In this document: piece by piece, positions 1-4,979 of the stretch
Numbering within the stretch: position 1 is the stretch's first letter
Layout: each line of letters begins with the position of its first letter
Source: Methanosarcinales archaeon
GTDB lineage: Archaea > Halobacteriota > Methanosarcinia > Methanotrichales > Methanotrichaceae
NCBI GenBank assembly: GCA_013415595.1
Contig: JAAEEW010000069.1
Location: 1 to 6,297, forward strand
Reading direction: 5' to 3'
Length of the DNA stretch: 6,297 bases
Translations under genes and position numbers: made by a program
The notes under the pieces: generated by a model
What the model saw: only the letters and a program-made list of their open reading frames with translations
Databases searched by the model: none
What the model was told of the DNA's origin: nothing

Positions 1-266
1 ATCCGGGAGCCAGCAGCCCCCTCATGACATAAGGGCACCGTGCAGATATGGTGAAATCCAGGGTGGGATAAATTTTCAGGTGGACGGATCGGATACGAAC
101 ACATTTCCTTACGATTTGCGGCGAAATCGATCTATGCGAGTAACTTCATTGATCTCTCCAGGGGATGTCTCCCCCTATCCACAGGAATCATCGGACGCCC
201 CGGCAGCTCTGCCGTGCATGTGCTCATATCTCATGCCATTGGACCGTTTCCCAGATGGCTCAGCAA

Positions 267-276
267 TTTTAATATA
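267..276 (+). promoter_or_regulatory. TATA box of the flavin-type split-barrel gene
   Basis: An AT block reading TTTTAATATA sits in otherwise mixed sequence, centred about 40 nt before the start codon at 311. Archaeal transcription starts roughly 22-27 nt after the TATA centre, which would give a start near 293-298 and a very short leader. That position is right at the edge of the ribosome site at 298-302, so the true start is probably at its near limit. Assigned by eye. Confidence 0.6.
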
Positions 277-297
277 CAGTGATACAACCATTTGAAA

Positions 298-302
298 GGA
301 GG
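298..302 (+). promoter_or_regulatory. Shine-Dalgarno site of the split-barrel gene
   Basis: GGAGG, within AAAGGAGG, lies 8 nt before the ATG at 311. It is complementary to the CCUCC of the 16S rRNA 3' end and fixes the start codon. It is one of the strongest ribosome sites in the window. Confidence 0.85.
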
Positions 303-310
303 CTCAAATA

Positions 311-730
311 ATGGCGGGAAAATTGATCGAGTATTTCAACAGGCAGCCGAGGATTGGCGTCATCAGCACCTCGGGCAAGGACGGGATGGTGGATTGTGCC
401 GTCTACGGATCTCCCCAAATGGTCGATGAGAAGACGGTGATGGTGGCGCTAGGCAGGGGCCGCACCTTTGCCAACCTTCAGGAGAATCCCAATGCCGTGT
501 TCATGATAATAGAACCGGGGGCCGGGATCCTTGATTGGAAGGGGCTCCGGGTTTATCTCAGGATGAAGGAGTACTTCACTTCCGGGCCGCAACTGGACGC
601 GTACAGGAGCGAGGTCTCCAAGGTCATCGGAAAACAAGCCGCGGAGATGATTCAGGTGCTGGCTATGTTCGATGTCGCCGAAGTGAGGCCCCTGATCGAC
701 GTTGGGCAGGGCTGGGAGAAATCTATTTAA
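311..730 (+). CDS. Pyridoxamine 5'-phosphate oxidase-family (FMN-binding split barrel) protein
   Basis: A 139-residue protein resembling the small, stand-alone members of the pyridoxamine phosphate oxidase-like split-barrel fold. These usually bind FMN or a related flavin (F420 in some relatives) as dimers in the cytoplasm. The diagnostic part is the N-terminal half: GVISTSG at about residues 16-22 (first strand of the barrel), then VDCAVYGSPQ (28-36), the strand VMVALGRG (43-50), and the RTFANLQENPNAVFMII block (51-67). In this family that block packs against the flavin phosphate. The C-terminal third is more divergent and helical (about 94-120). Length is typical for single-domain members. 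The start is fixed by GGAGG 8 nt upstream. It appears monocistronic, with its own TATA box and a terminator starting at the stop codon. The substrate is unknown; true PdxH activity is not implied. The family call is from recognition, not a search. Confidence 0.82.
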   Translation: MAGKLIEYFNRQPRIGVISTSGKDGMVDCAVYGSPQMVDEKTVMVALGRGRTFANLQENPNAVFMIIEPGAGILDWKGLRVYLRMKEYFTSGPQLDAYRSEVSKVIGKQAAEMIQVLAMFDVAEVRPLIDVGQGWEKSI

Positions 731-795
731 AGATTAAATTAAATTATTTTAAATTAATAATATCTCAAATTTTAAAAATTAAATCTTTTTTTTTT
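729..795 (+). terminator. AT-rich hairpin plus T-run terminator
   Basis: Beginning in the stop codon of the split-barrel gene, AAAGATTAAATT (729-740) can pair with AATTAAATCTTT (777-788) at 11 of 12 positions. Ten consecutive T's (786-795) follow or overlap the right arm. The whole stretch is almost pure A/T, unlike its GC-rich surroundings. Archaeal termination depends mainly on the T-run, so that part is the firm evidence. The hairpin is AT-only and may be weak. Confidence 0.7.
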
Positions 796-1043
796 GTGAG
801 CGTCATGCCTCCTGGCCGCCCGGCGGCTCCAGCCGTGGCCATGAACATTTTGAACTATTCTATTATCCTCGCTCTCTTCACTGCTTCTGTCTCCTCCAGC
901 TCATCCTCTTCAGTCGTCCTCCTCTCCATCCATCCTGGCCTGCACTTATGATCGCTGCATCATCGAAATTCGCCGATGCCTCTCCTCGAGATCGGCAATG
1001 AATCCAGGAGACCTGACTCTCCGACGTTTCCAGGACCAGAAGT

Positions 1044-1050
1044 CTTAATA
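1044..1050 (+). promoter_or_regulatory. TATA-like element before the 1074 mini-ORF
   Basis: CTTAATA is centred at about 1047. Its predicted transcription start falls near 1072-1074, at the ATG of a 29-codon ORF, and about 100 nt before the 184-residue gene. It is the best promoter candidate in this interval for that gene. A second AT patch (about 1157-1164) is too close to the ATG at 1175 to serve it. Confidence 0.35.
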
Positions 1051-1073
1051 CGCCTCAAAAGGCAAATAGAGCA

Positions 1074-1163
1074 ATGGTTAATGAGATAGGATCACTCTGC
1101 CTGACAAAACACTCCGTGCTTTTCAGCGGGCCCGGACCAGGAGCCGCATCAACCTTACATTAA
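1074..1163 (+). CDS. Possible 29-residue leader peptide (doubtful)
   Basis: ATG at 1074 opens a 29-codon frame ending in TAA at 1161-1163, 11 nt before the start of the 184-residue gene and in a different frame. It begins MVNEIGSLCL and contains a GPGPG stretch. Its ATG sits where transcription from the TATA-like box at 1044-1050 should start, so it would be leaderless. The spacing suggests a leader ORF, but an ORF this short is easily chance, and nothing in its composition is diagnostic. Confidence 0.22.
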   Translation: MVNEIGSLCLTKHSVLFSGPGPGAASTLH

Positions 1164-1174
1164 ACGGGATCACG

Positions 1175-1729
1175 ATGGACGATTATATTGACAGATATGG
1201 CCATCGATTCGTTAAATTGATTGACAGCAGATGCTCAAAGAAGGAGTTCGAGTTCGATCAGGTATTGTTGATGCCCACAGCCCGAGGCTATCGTGCCCTG
1301 GTGGAGCAGGCCAGGATCGAGATGGACCCGGAACTATTCAATTATCTCTCAAATAAATGGTCGGCTGGAGCGCTGGAGAACCTTTCCTACTTCGTGATGG
1401 CCGCTGCCGTCTATGCCCGAAGCATATCCAATCCGCCCTACACCATTGATATTGGAAAGGTGCTGCTCCGGACTCTGGCCTCCTGCAATATCAGGTGCCG
1501 CTACAGAAAAGAAACCGGGGGCGGGTGCATACTGGCCATGAACAGGCAGCGCCACCACCTGCCTAAATGCATTAAAATACCTAAGGATATTTATATTATA
1601 TGGTCGTGCATAAAACGATATGTGGGCACAGGCAGGGCCGTCAGCGCCCAGGAAGCCGTAAGCCTGCACGACGCTATGAGGGTGGAAGTTGACCTGGGCC
1701 CCGATTTCTATCCATCCACCTCCTGCTGA
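1175..1729 (+). CDS. Unrecognised 184-residue protein
   Basis: I do not recognise this protein. It has no signal peptide or clear membrane segment, so it is probably cytoplasmic. The first part (1-100) is helical and mixed-charge, with MDPELFNYLSNKWSAGALENL (50-70) followed by a small apolar helix, YFVMAAAVYA (72-81). The second part is basic and cysteine-rich: C104, C108, C118 and C132, with H127 and H128 between, then C145 and a terminal C184. The C104-x3-C108 pair with C118 and C132 could bind a metal, but the spacing matches no zinc finger I know. The start is the first ATG. The frame is open upstream to 1085 but offers no ATG, GTG or TTG codon. The GGGATCA before the ATG is a poor ribosome site. 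The opposite-strand frame (1349-1669) is a shadow. Confidence 0.72.
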   Translation: MDDYIDRYGHRFVKLIDSRCSKKEFEFDQVLLMPTARGYRALVEQARIEMDPELFNYLSNKWSAGALENLSYFVMAAAVYARSISNPPYTIDIGKVLLRTLASCNIRCRYRKETGGGCILAMNRQRHHLPKCIKIPKDIYIIWSCIKRYVGTGRAVSAQEAVSLHDAMRVEVDLGPDFYPSTSC

Positions 1730-1871
1730 AGTGCGGAAGGCACCGCCAGCAAAGAGGGTGCGGGGCAGGTTTCCGGGCTGCCGGGACCTGGGGGACGATT
1801 CTTCCCCTGGGCCAGCATCTGCCTTGGGGGGAGGGTTTCTGGTGGGCCATCGTCTGGCCGGGACCTGGTCA

Positions 1872-1932
1872 TTCCTCCCTCTCCTTTCCTCCTCTCCCCT
1901 CTCATCTCTCTCATCCCTCTTTCCCCTCTTTC
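1872..1932. repeat. 61-nt polypyrimidine tract
   Basis: On the plus strand all 61 bases are C or T except A at 1904 and 1913. It is built of irregular CCT/CTC/TTCC units rather than one fixed repeat. It lies about 140 nt after the stop of the 184-residue gene, in the sense orientation. A pyrimidine-rich RNA here might help terminate that transcript, or the duplex could form a triplex. Neither is shown by sequence alone. Confidence 0.75.
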
Positions 1933-2041
1933 GATCTGGCTTCCCGGGAACAGGGTTTCTCGGCTCCGTCGCTATTTTAGCGGTTGCCGGCTTGGATCGG
2001 GGATCTGCTTATCCTGATCCTGGCCCATACCTGGCCTACAG

Positions 2042-2049
2042 TTATTAAC
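2042..2049 (+). promoter_or_regulatory. Possible TATA box of the 60-residue gene
   Basis: TTATTAAC is centred about 46 nt before the ATG at 2092, giving a predicted start near 2070. A second AT patch, AGAATAAAG at about 2057-2065, would instead predict an almost leaderless transcript. The lack of a ribosome site before 2092 slightly favours the second. Confidence 0.4.
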
Positions 2050-2091
2050 ACGAGCGAGAATAAAGACCGTCCACCATCCGAAGTGCCGACC

Positions 2092-2274
2092 ATGTCACGA
2101 ATTGAGGAAGCCATCCGCAAGCTGGAGAGCATTACCGATCGCCATATCTGCTTTGCCCGCCGGGAGGAGCTGCAGGAGATAATCTCCCTGCTCAAAGAAG
2201 AGGTGGAGGGCTCAGTGGAATTGGATGGCTCTGTGCAATTGGATGACGACCAGGCCGGGGCAGGCGGGCAGTGA
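2092..2274 (+). CDS. Small acidic helical protein, 60 residues, function unknown
   Basis: I do not recognise a family. Residues 1-38 (MSRIEEAIRKLESITDRH, then REELQEIISLLKEEVEG) have the regular apolar spacing of an amphipathic helix or short coiled coil. The C-terminus is acidic and ends in a small Gly/Ala/Gln tail. Residues 41-52 contain a tandem duplication, SVELDG then SVQLDD, from an 18-nt DNA repeat (2212-2229 and 2230-2247). The frame extends upstream to a TTG at 1984, but that extension would run through the candidate promoter, so the ATG at 2092 is preferred. No good Shine-Dalgarno is present. The helix suggests a partner-binding or oligomerising role, but this is a guess. It converges with the minus-strand exported protein gene at 2528. 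Confidence 0.58.
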   Translation: MSRIEEAIRKLESITDRHICFARREELQEIISLLKEEVEGSVELDGSVQLDDDQAGAGGQ

Positions 2275-2366
2275 TGGTCAGGCCGACCTCCCGGTCGACA
2301 TAAGCCTCGAACCTCGAGCTATCGTTTGCCTCTCCCCTCCTGCCAGGGCGCGAATTGAAAGGCTGA

Positions 2367-2531
2367 ATGCCTGCAGCAAAAAAAAAGCTGCTGCAGATCA
2401 AAGAGCAGGGGCTTCGCTCAAGAGCGCCCATCCGGATTTTCGGCTTTCAAAGCCGGATTTTAGGGACCCAGCAGGTCTTCGCATCGGTCCGGGAAAAGCC
2501 TGCCTGCTCTCTGGCAGCTCTGGCATTCTAA
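2367..2531 (+). CDS. Possible 54-residue basic protein (doubtful)
   Basis: An ATG-initiated frame reads MPAAKKKLLQIKEQGLRSR, then a less biased C-terminal half, and ends in TAA at 2529-2531. It overlaps the last codons of the convergent minus-strand gene by 4 nt. The N-terminal half looks protein-like and basic. However, the lysines come from a nine-A run, there is no visible promoter, and the ribosome site is weak (GAAAGG about 8 nt upstream). The frame also runs through the hairpin at 2441-2455. I cannot assign a family, and it may be chance. Confidence 0.22.
   Translation: MPAAKKKLLQIKEQGLRSRAPIRIFGFQSRILGTQQVFASVREKPACSLAALAF
2371..2396. repeat. Inverted repeat around a nine-A run
   Basis: CTGCAGC (2371-2377) is the reverse complement of GCTGCAG (2390-2396). 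Nine A's (2378-2386) and GCT lie between them. Transcribed from the minus strand, the loop would carry a T-run rather than have one after the stem, so it does not fit a standard terminator. Confidence 0.5.
2431..2461. terminator. Hairpin with flanking direct repeats, possible bidirectional terminator
   Basis: CGGCTTT (2441-2447) pairs perfectly with AAAGCCG (2449-2455). In RNA this gives a 6-bp stem with a 3-nt loop. It is flanked by direct repeats of CCGGATTTT (2432-2440 and 2453-2461). The element lies between the converging 60-residue gene and the exported protein gene. The short T4 on the plus side makes it only a weak terminator candidate. Confidence 0.4.
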
Positions 2532-3040
2532 TACGGCATCCAGGCTGCCCTGGCCGTTCCGGACTGCGGCTCGATGTAAACTCCGAATCTCGTGTACGAT
2601 CCTGCCAAGGGCAGCTTGCTCACGTCCAGGGATATGGCGTAAAGCTCCATGCCGTCCGTGGGCACCACATCCAGCTTCAGGTTGCTGCCGGATACCATGC
2701 CGCTGACGGCGGCCTGCTTCAAACCTGGCGGGGCGGTCACATTTCCCCGGCCAAAGAGCACATCATCGGACTGGTTGAGCGCCAGATCGATGGACGTGCC
2801 GTCCGTCAGCTCCAGATGCCAGATGCCGGAGACGTTCAGGGGCGCGGTCATCGGCAGCGAATCCGATGCGGCGGCATCACCGGCTGTGGAGGGGCGGGGC
2901 ATATCCAGGGACTCCCTCATCTCCCTCACCGCCGGGTCCGAGGCCAGATAATGGCTGGTCTGGGCGCCGGCCTGTGCAACAAGCAGAGCCATCAGCCCTA
3001 TCACGATTATGAATCGATGACATCTCATATTTGATCTCAT
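2528..3040 (-). CDS. Exported 170-residue protein with a C-terminal beta-rich domain
   Basis: A secreted protein of unknown function. Residues 1-26 are a classical signal peptide: basic n-region (R2, R6, R9), apolar core (about 10-22), and a probable signal peptidase I cut after AQAGA. A low-complexity Ala/Ser/Asp/Pro linker (about 30-67) follows. Residues 68-170 form a beta-rich domain with GIWHLELTDGTSIDLALNQ (72-90), DDVLFGRG, SGSNLKLDV (117-125) and LAGSYTRFGVYI (145-156). Alternating strands and Gly turns suggest a small beta barrel or sandwich. Similar short exported domains are, from memory, common in Methanothrix. N-x-S/T sequons occur at 69, 89 and 100, compatible with archaeal surface glycosylation. 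The start at 3040 is fixed by AGGAG 8 nt upstream; a longer frame reaching 3112 lacks this. No TATA box is seen before it, so it may be read from the Cache gene promoter. Confidence 0.78.
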   Translation of the reverse strand: MRSNMRCHRFIIVIGLMALLVAQAGAQTSHYLASDPAVREMRESLDMPRPSTAGDAAASDSLPMTAPLNVSGIWHLELTDGTSIDLALNQSDDVLFGRGNVTAPPGLKQAAVSGMVSGSNLKLDVVPTDGMELYAISLDVSKLPLAGSYTRFGVYIEPQSGTARAAWMPY

Positions 3041-3048
3041 GGTCAATT

Positions 3049-3053
3049 CTCCT
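3049..3053 (-). promoter_or_regulatory. Shine-Dalgarno site of the exported 170-residue protein
   Basis: On the minus strand AGGAG lies 8 nt before the ATG at 3040. It selects this start over an upstream in-frame ATG (3112) and a downstream one (3028). The spacer contains GAATTGACC (3041-3049), which recurs at 3135-3143. Confidence 0.78.
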
Positions 3054-3193
3054 ATTTCATCTCCATCTCCCGGGGCTCCTTTCATCCTGCAGAAGACCTT
3101 CCACAGAATCACTCTGCCAGGCCCATCCCCGGTCGGTCAATTCCGGCCGCCGTTGCGACGCCATTTGCCATTTGCCACTGCCACGGCCAGGAT

Positions 3194-3206
3194 ACTTCCC
3201 GGAAGT
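3194..3206. repeat. Short palindrome at the Cache gene stop codon
   Basis: ACTTCC (3194-3199) and GGAAGT (3201-3206) form a 6-bp inverted repeat around one C, overlapping the TGA stop. No T-run follows on the minus strand, so it is unlikely to stop transcription into the 170-residue gene. Confidence 0.4.
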
Positions 3207-4024
3207 CACAGATCCACATTGAGCACCATTCTGATTTGCCGGCCCTGAAAATCAATCGTGGTCCACAGCGCTTCCCTGGTCGTATTGGCGAACTCGTAGG
3301 TTCCTAGGCCGGTCCTCTCCCCCTCCATCCTCCTGCCCAGGGCCAGGATTTCCTCTTGCTCCTGGAAGAGGGGATCGGAAAACGTGTTCTTTCCTATCTG
3401 CTGGCTGTCAAGATCGTAGAGCACCAGGCCGTCGGGCTTCATAACTCCGATCTTCGCTCCGCTCTCCGGCTGGAAGGGGGCCAGGGCAGCGAAAAAGAAC
3501 TCCGTGGAGTTGATGAGCACTGAGGCTGCCCCCAGGAACACGCCCTGCTCGTCGAATACCGGGGCGGTGAAGGCCAGGGCATCGAATCCCTCCACCGTGC
3601 TTATATAGTCCAATCCCAGCGGCCGCCTGGTGTCCATGACGGTCTTCACGTGCTCCTGGTCGCCGATATCCATGCCCCGGATGTGCTGATACTCCTGGGG
3701 CTCCACCTCCACAATGGTGCCGTTGGCATCGATGGTGATGGCATCCACCATCCCCTGTCCAGTGGCGGATAGGTCTCGCAGTATTTCGCTTGTGCCAGGG
3801 CCCTGCAGCCCGGTCCTGGAGAGGGCGGCACAGGCATAGGCCAGCCTCTCATCGATGGCCGATAGGTTGGAGTTGACGGAATCGACGGCCTGAATGTATC
3901 TCCACATCAGTTCGGCGGAGGCCTGGGGCGTGTCAAATGAGGTCTCCTGGCCAGAGGAAATCCTGATAGTGGTGATGCAAAATAAGATAGCTATGGCTGC
4001 CAAAAATTTTAATTTGGATTTCAT
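3206..4024 (-). CDS. Exported orphan Cache (PDC)-like sensor domain protein
   Basis: A 272-residue exported protein made of a signal peptide and a double-Cache-like ligand-binding region. Residues 1-25 have a lysine-rich start and an apolar core, with cleavage probably near SSG/QETS. A long N-terminal helix (about 30-70) is followed by the first PDC fold: MVDAITIDANGTIVEVEP (92-109), then FDALAFTAPVFDEQGVFLGAASVLI (147-171), the typical Cache strand pair. A second, smaller fold has KIGVMKPDGLVLYDLDSQQIGKNTF (191-215) and ends with GLGTYEF...REALWTTIDFQGRQIRMVL (239-268). In chemoreceptors and histidine kinases this region binds amino acids, carboxylates or amines outside the cell. Here no membrane helix, HAMP or kinase domain follows, so the protein ends as a free extracellular domain. 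It may hand ligand to a separate receptor or act as a binding protein. The ligand is unknown. Confidence 0.82.
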   Translation of the reverse strand: MKSKLKFLAAIAILFCITTIRISSGQETSFDTPQASAELMWRYIQAVDSVNSNLSAIDERLAYACAALSRTGLQGPGTSEILRDLSATGQGMVDAITIDANGTIVEVEPQEYQHIRGMDIGDQEHVKTVMDTRRPLGLDYISTVEGFDALAFTAPVFDEQGVFLGAASVLINSTEFFFAALAPFQPESGAKIGVMKPDGLVLYDLDSQQIGKNTFSDPLFQEQEEILALGRRMEGERTGLGTYEFANTTREALWTTIDFQGRQIRMVLNVDL

Positions 4025-4034
4025 ATAAATATAT

Positions 4035-4040
4035 CCCTCT
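4035..4040 (-). promoter_or_regulatory. Shine-Dalgarno site of the Cache gene
   Basis: AGAGGG on the minus strand, 10 nt before the ATG at 4024, separated by the AT-rich spacer GATATATTTAT. The spacing is slightly long but workable, and the start codon is the first ATG of the frame. Confidence 0.55.
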
Positions 4041-4063
4041 GCTACGTATTATTCTCTATCTGG

Positions 4064-4077
4064 AATAAATACTTTTC
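4064..4077 (-). promoter_or_regulatory. BRE and TATA box of the Cache gene
   Basis: On the minus strand GAAAAG (BRE-like, 4077-4072) is followed directly by TATTTATT (4071-4064). The predicted transcription start near 4041 leaves a leader of about 17 nt that just includes AGAGGG. This is a good archaeal promoter. It probably also serves the exported 170-residue gene downstream. Confidence 0.7.
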
Positions 4078-4324
4078 ATGAGGGTGATCCACCTGGACGA
4101 AGAAGCGCCCGGGAATCCCAAGTGGCCCCCGGGGCCATTGAATCCGTCCAGGGGGTATGCAGGATCAATCCCCATGCCCATCGCCGCATGGTCGCCGTAA
4201 CAAGGGCGTCGCTGGAGATGTGCAGACGGCTCACTCCGCACTTCTCCAGGGTTCCATCGGGGCCCCGGGGCCGGGCCTCCTCTCATCGATTGCCAGTCCC
4301 CGGAACCAGGATTTGCGAAAGCGT

Positions 4325-4408
4325 CTATCGTCTGGGCCTTTCCCCCCTGGTCTGGGCCTTCTTCTTTCTCTCCGCCTGTTTCGCCTTCCTCTTGTCCGCC
4401 TTCGTCAT
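4325..4408 (-). CDS. Possible 27-residue lysine/arginine-rich peptide (doubtful)
   Basis: ATG at 4408 opens a frame reading MTKADKRKAKQAERKKKA and ending QTRGERPRR. About half of its residues are Lys or Arg, which would suit nucleic acid binding. A purine-rich GGGAGAG (4423-4417) sits 8 nt upstream, and an AT-rich block further upstream (about 4500-4525) could supply a TATA box. Against it, the region is simply purine-rich on this strand, which by itself gives AAG, GAG and AGG codons and Shine-Dalgarno look-alikes. I keep it as a candidate only. Confidence 0.25.
   Translation of the reverse strand: MTKADKRKAKQAERKKKAQTRGERPRR
4331..4360. repeat. Direct repeat TCTGGGCCTT
   Basis: An exact 10-bp repeat at 4331-4340 and 4351-4360, 20 bp apart, at the edge of the pyrimidine-rich block and within the doubtful lysine-rich ORF. 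No function can be assigned. Confidence 0.5.
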
Positions 4409-4676
4409 TATCCCATCTCTCCCTTCCGCTTAAAAGAAATCGAATCGACACGGCGCCAAATCTCCGGCCAGGCACCGGGTCTCTACGTGCTACACAAACT
4501 TGCTATTTAACTATTAGAATTAATACTTATTTTTTGCACATCAATTAAATTTTATGTTTTTTTATCTATTTTGTTCTGGCTCCTGGGATCGCCCTCCGGC
4601 CATCTTGCCCGGCGAAGCCAGGACCAGGCAGGGAAAGGCGGGACGTCGGGACTCCTCAATCGCCCTGGTGACGAAT

Positions 4677-4798
4677 CGCAAGGATTTTGCGGCCATGCCT
4701 CCATACGACCGGGGCTGTGCGCTGCCAGGACTTCGCATCTCCAGGATGCGAAGGCAAAGGGATCCGAAGGATGGGGGTGGGAGCCCTCCGGCTTTCCC
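4677..4798. other. Cluster of three hairpins, possible structured RNA
   Basis: Three stems occur in 122 nt. CGCAA (4677-4681) pairs with TTGCG (4687-4691). CTTCGCATC (4731-4739) pairs perfectly with GATGCGAAG (4745-4753) around TCCAG. GGGAGCC (4779-4785) pairs with GGC plus TCCC (4790-4798) with a 2-nt bulge. The middle one is the strongest non-terminator hairpin in the window. No coding frame explains them. RNA function is inference; the strand is undetermined. Confidence 0.35.
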
Positions 4799-4821
4799 GG
4801 GCCCTGGCGTTCCTGGCGCCG

Positions 4822-4868
4822 CCGGGGCCATTCCCGCCTCCTCCCCGCCCGACTGACCGGGGCCATTC
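4822..4868. repeat. 12-bp direct repeat CCGGGGCCATTC
   Basis: Exact copies at 4822-4833 and 4857-4868, with starts 35 bp apart. The first 11 bases also occur at 4129-4139. All three are noncoding. Confidence 0.6.
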
Positions 4869-4938
4869 TTCGCAAAGCGGTGCGGTACCCCGGCCAGACA
4901 CAATTCAAAAATGATTCACTAAAGGCGATGCGACCCAC

Positions 4939-4979
4939 AAAAAAGGAACAGGTAGGGGCCGAAATCTCCTTGTCGGCCC
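4939..4979 (-). terminator. tyrS terminator (GC stem and T6)
   Basis: Read on the minus strand, GGGCCG (4979-4974), which touches the tyrS stop codon, pairs perfectly with CGGCCC (4961-4956) across a 12-nt loop. It is followed after about 11 nt by six T's (4944-4939). Position directly after the gene and the T-run both support transcript termination. Confidence 0.65.

Larger units (their letters stand above)
731..1174. other. Gene-poor interval between split-barrel gene and 184-residue gene
   Basis: No convincing protein gene of normal size is seen. The longest open frame, plus-strand 535-951, is a shadow of the upstream gene that runs on into serine-rich nonsense. The interval holds the terminator (to 795) and a GC hairpin, GCCGCC (815-820) with GGCGGC (822-827). 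It also has a pyrimidine-rich stretch from about 856 to 937 and a possible 29-codon ORF at 1074-1163 with a TATA-like box upstream. Confidence 0.6.
1730..2091. other. Gene-poor interval with G-rich and pyrimidine-rich blocks
   Basis: No gene is supported. The left part (about 1760-1870) is G-rich, with an 11-bp direct repeat, CCGGGACCTGG, at 1781-1791 and 1858-1868. The middle (1872-1932) is almost pure pyrimidine. The right part has AT patches that may be the promoter of the 60-residue gene. A minus-strand frame at 1708-1914 exists only because the purine complement of this tract lacks stops. Confidence 0.6.
4025..4978. other. About 950 bp without a confident gene
   Basis: Frames are open on both strands in most of this GC-rich stretch, but none looks like a protein. 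The longest minus frame (4056-4475, 139 codons) runs through the TATA box of the Cache gene. The plus frame from 4571 continues antisense through tyrS. What can be seen is the Cache promoter, GC palindromes at 4123-4137 and 4261-4272, and a pyrimidine-rich block (about 4338-4428). An AT-rich block (about 4496-4570), three hairpins (4677-4798), three copies of CCGGGGCCATT and the tyrS terminator complete the list. A structured RNA or a decayed gene is possible. Confidence 0.6.

Noticed and set aside
161..174. Hairpin GGGGA/TCCCC
   Set aside because: A 5-bp stem with a 4-nt loop and no following T-run; too short to call a terminator or operator.
2..295. Plus frame open from the left edge, possible 3' end of an upstream gene
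   Set aside because: The frame has no stop until 293-295, but it crosses the TATA box of the 311 gene, shows no clear third-position bias and gives no recognisable protein sequence. A partial gene cannot be excluded.
1780..1850. G-runs suggestive of a G-quadruplex
   Set aside because: The G-tracts are separated by one long loop or run together without loops, so no standard quadruplex pattern fits well.
1708..1914. 68-codon minus-strand frame with strong ribosome-site look-alikes
   Set aside because: The Shine-Dalgarno-like sequences are just the purine complement of the 1872-1932 pyrimidine tract, the spacing is wrong, and the frame overlaps the end of the 184-residue gene.
2225..3034. 269-codon plus-strand open frame
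   Set aside because: It is antisense to the exported 170-residue protein, which has a signal peptide and a well-placed ribosome site. The frame's GTG/ATG start has no promoter support.
3161..3180. Tandem heptamer ATTTGCC
   Set aside because: Only two copies, in the 165-bp gap between the exported genes; too short to distinguish from chance.
4056..4475. 139-codon minus-strand open frame
   Set aside because: It runs through the BRE/TATA box of the Cache gene, has a low-complexity Gly/Pro/Glu translation, and includes the purine tract.
4552..4938. Overlapping open frames in all directions
   Set aside because: Several frames are open at once in this GC-rich block, none has a ribosome site plus promoter, and translations are Pro/Arg/Gly-rich with no recognisable fold.
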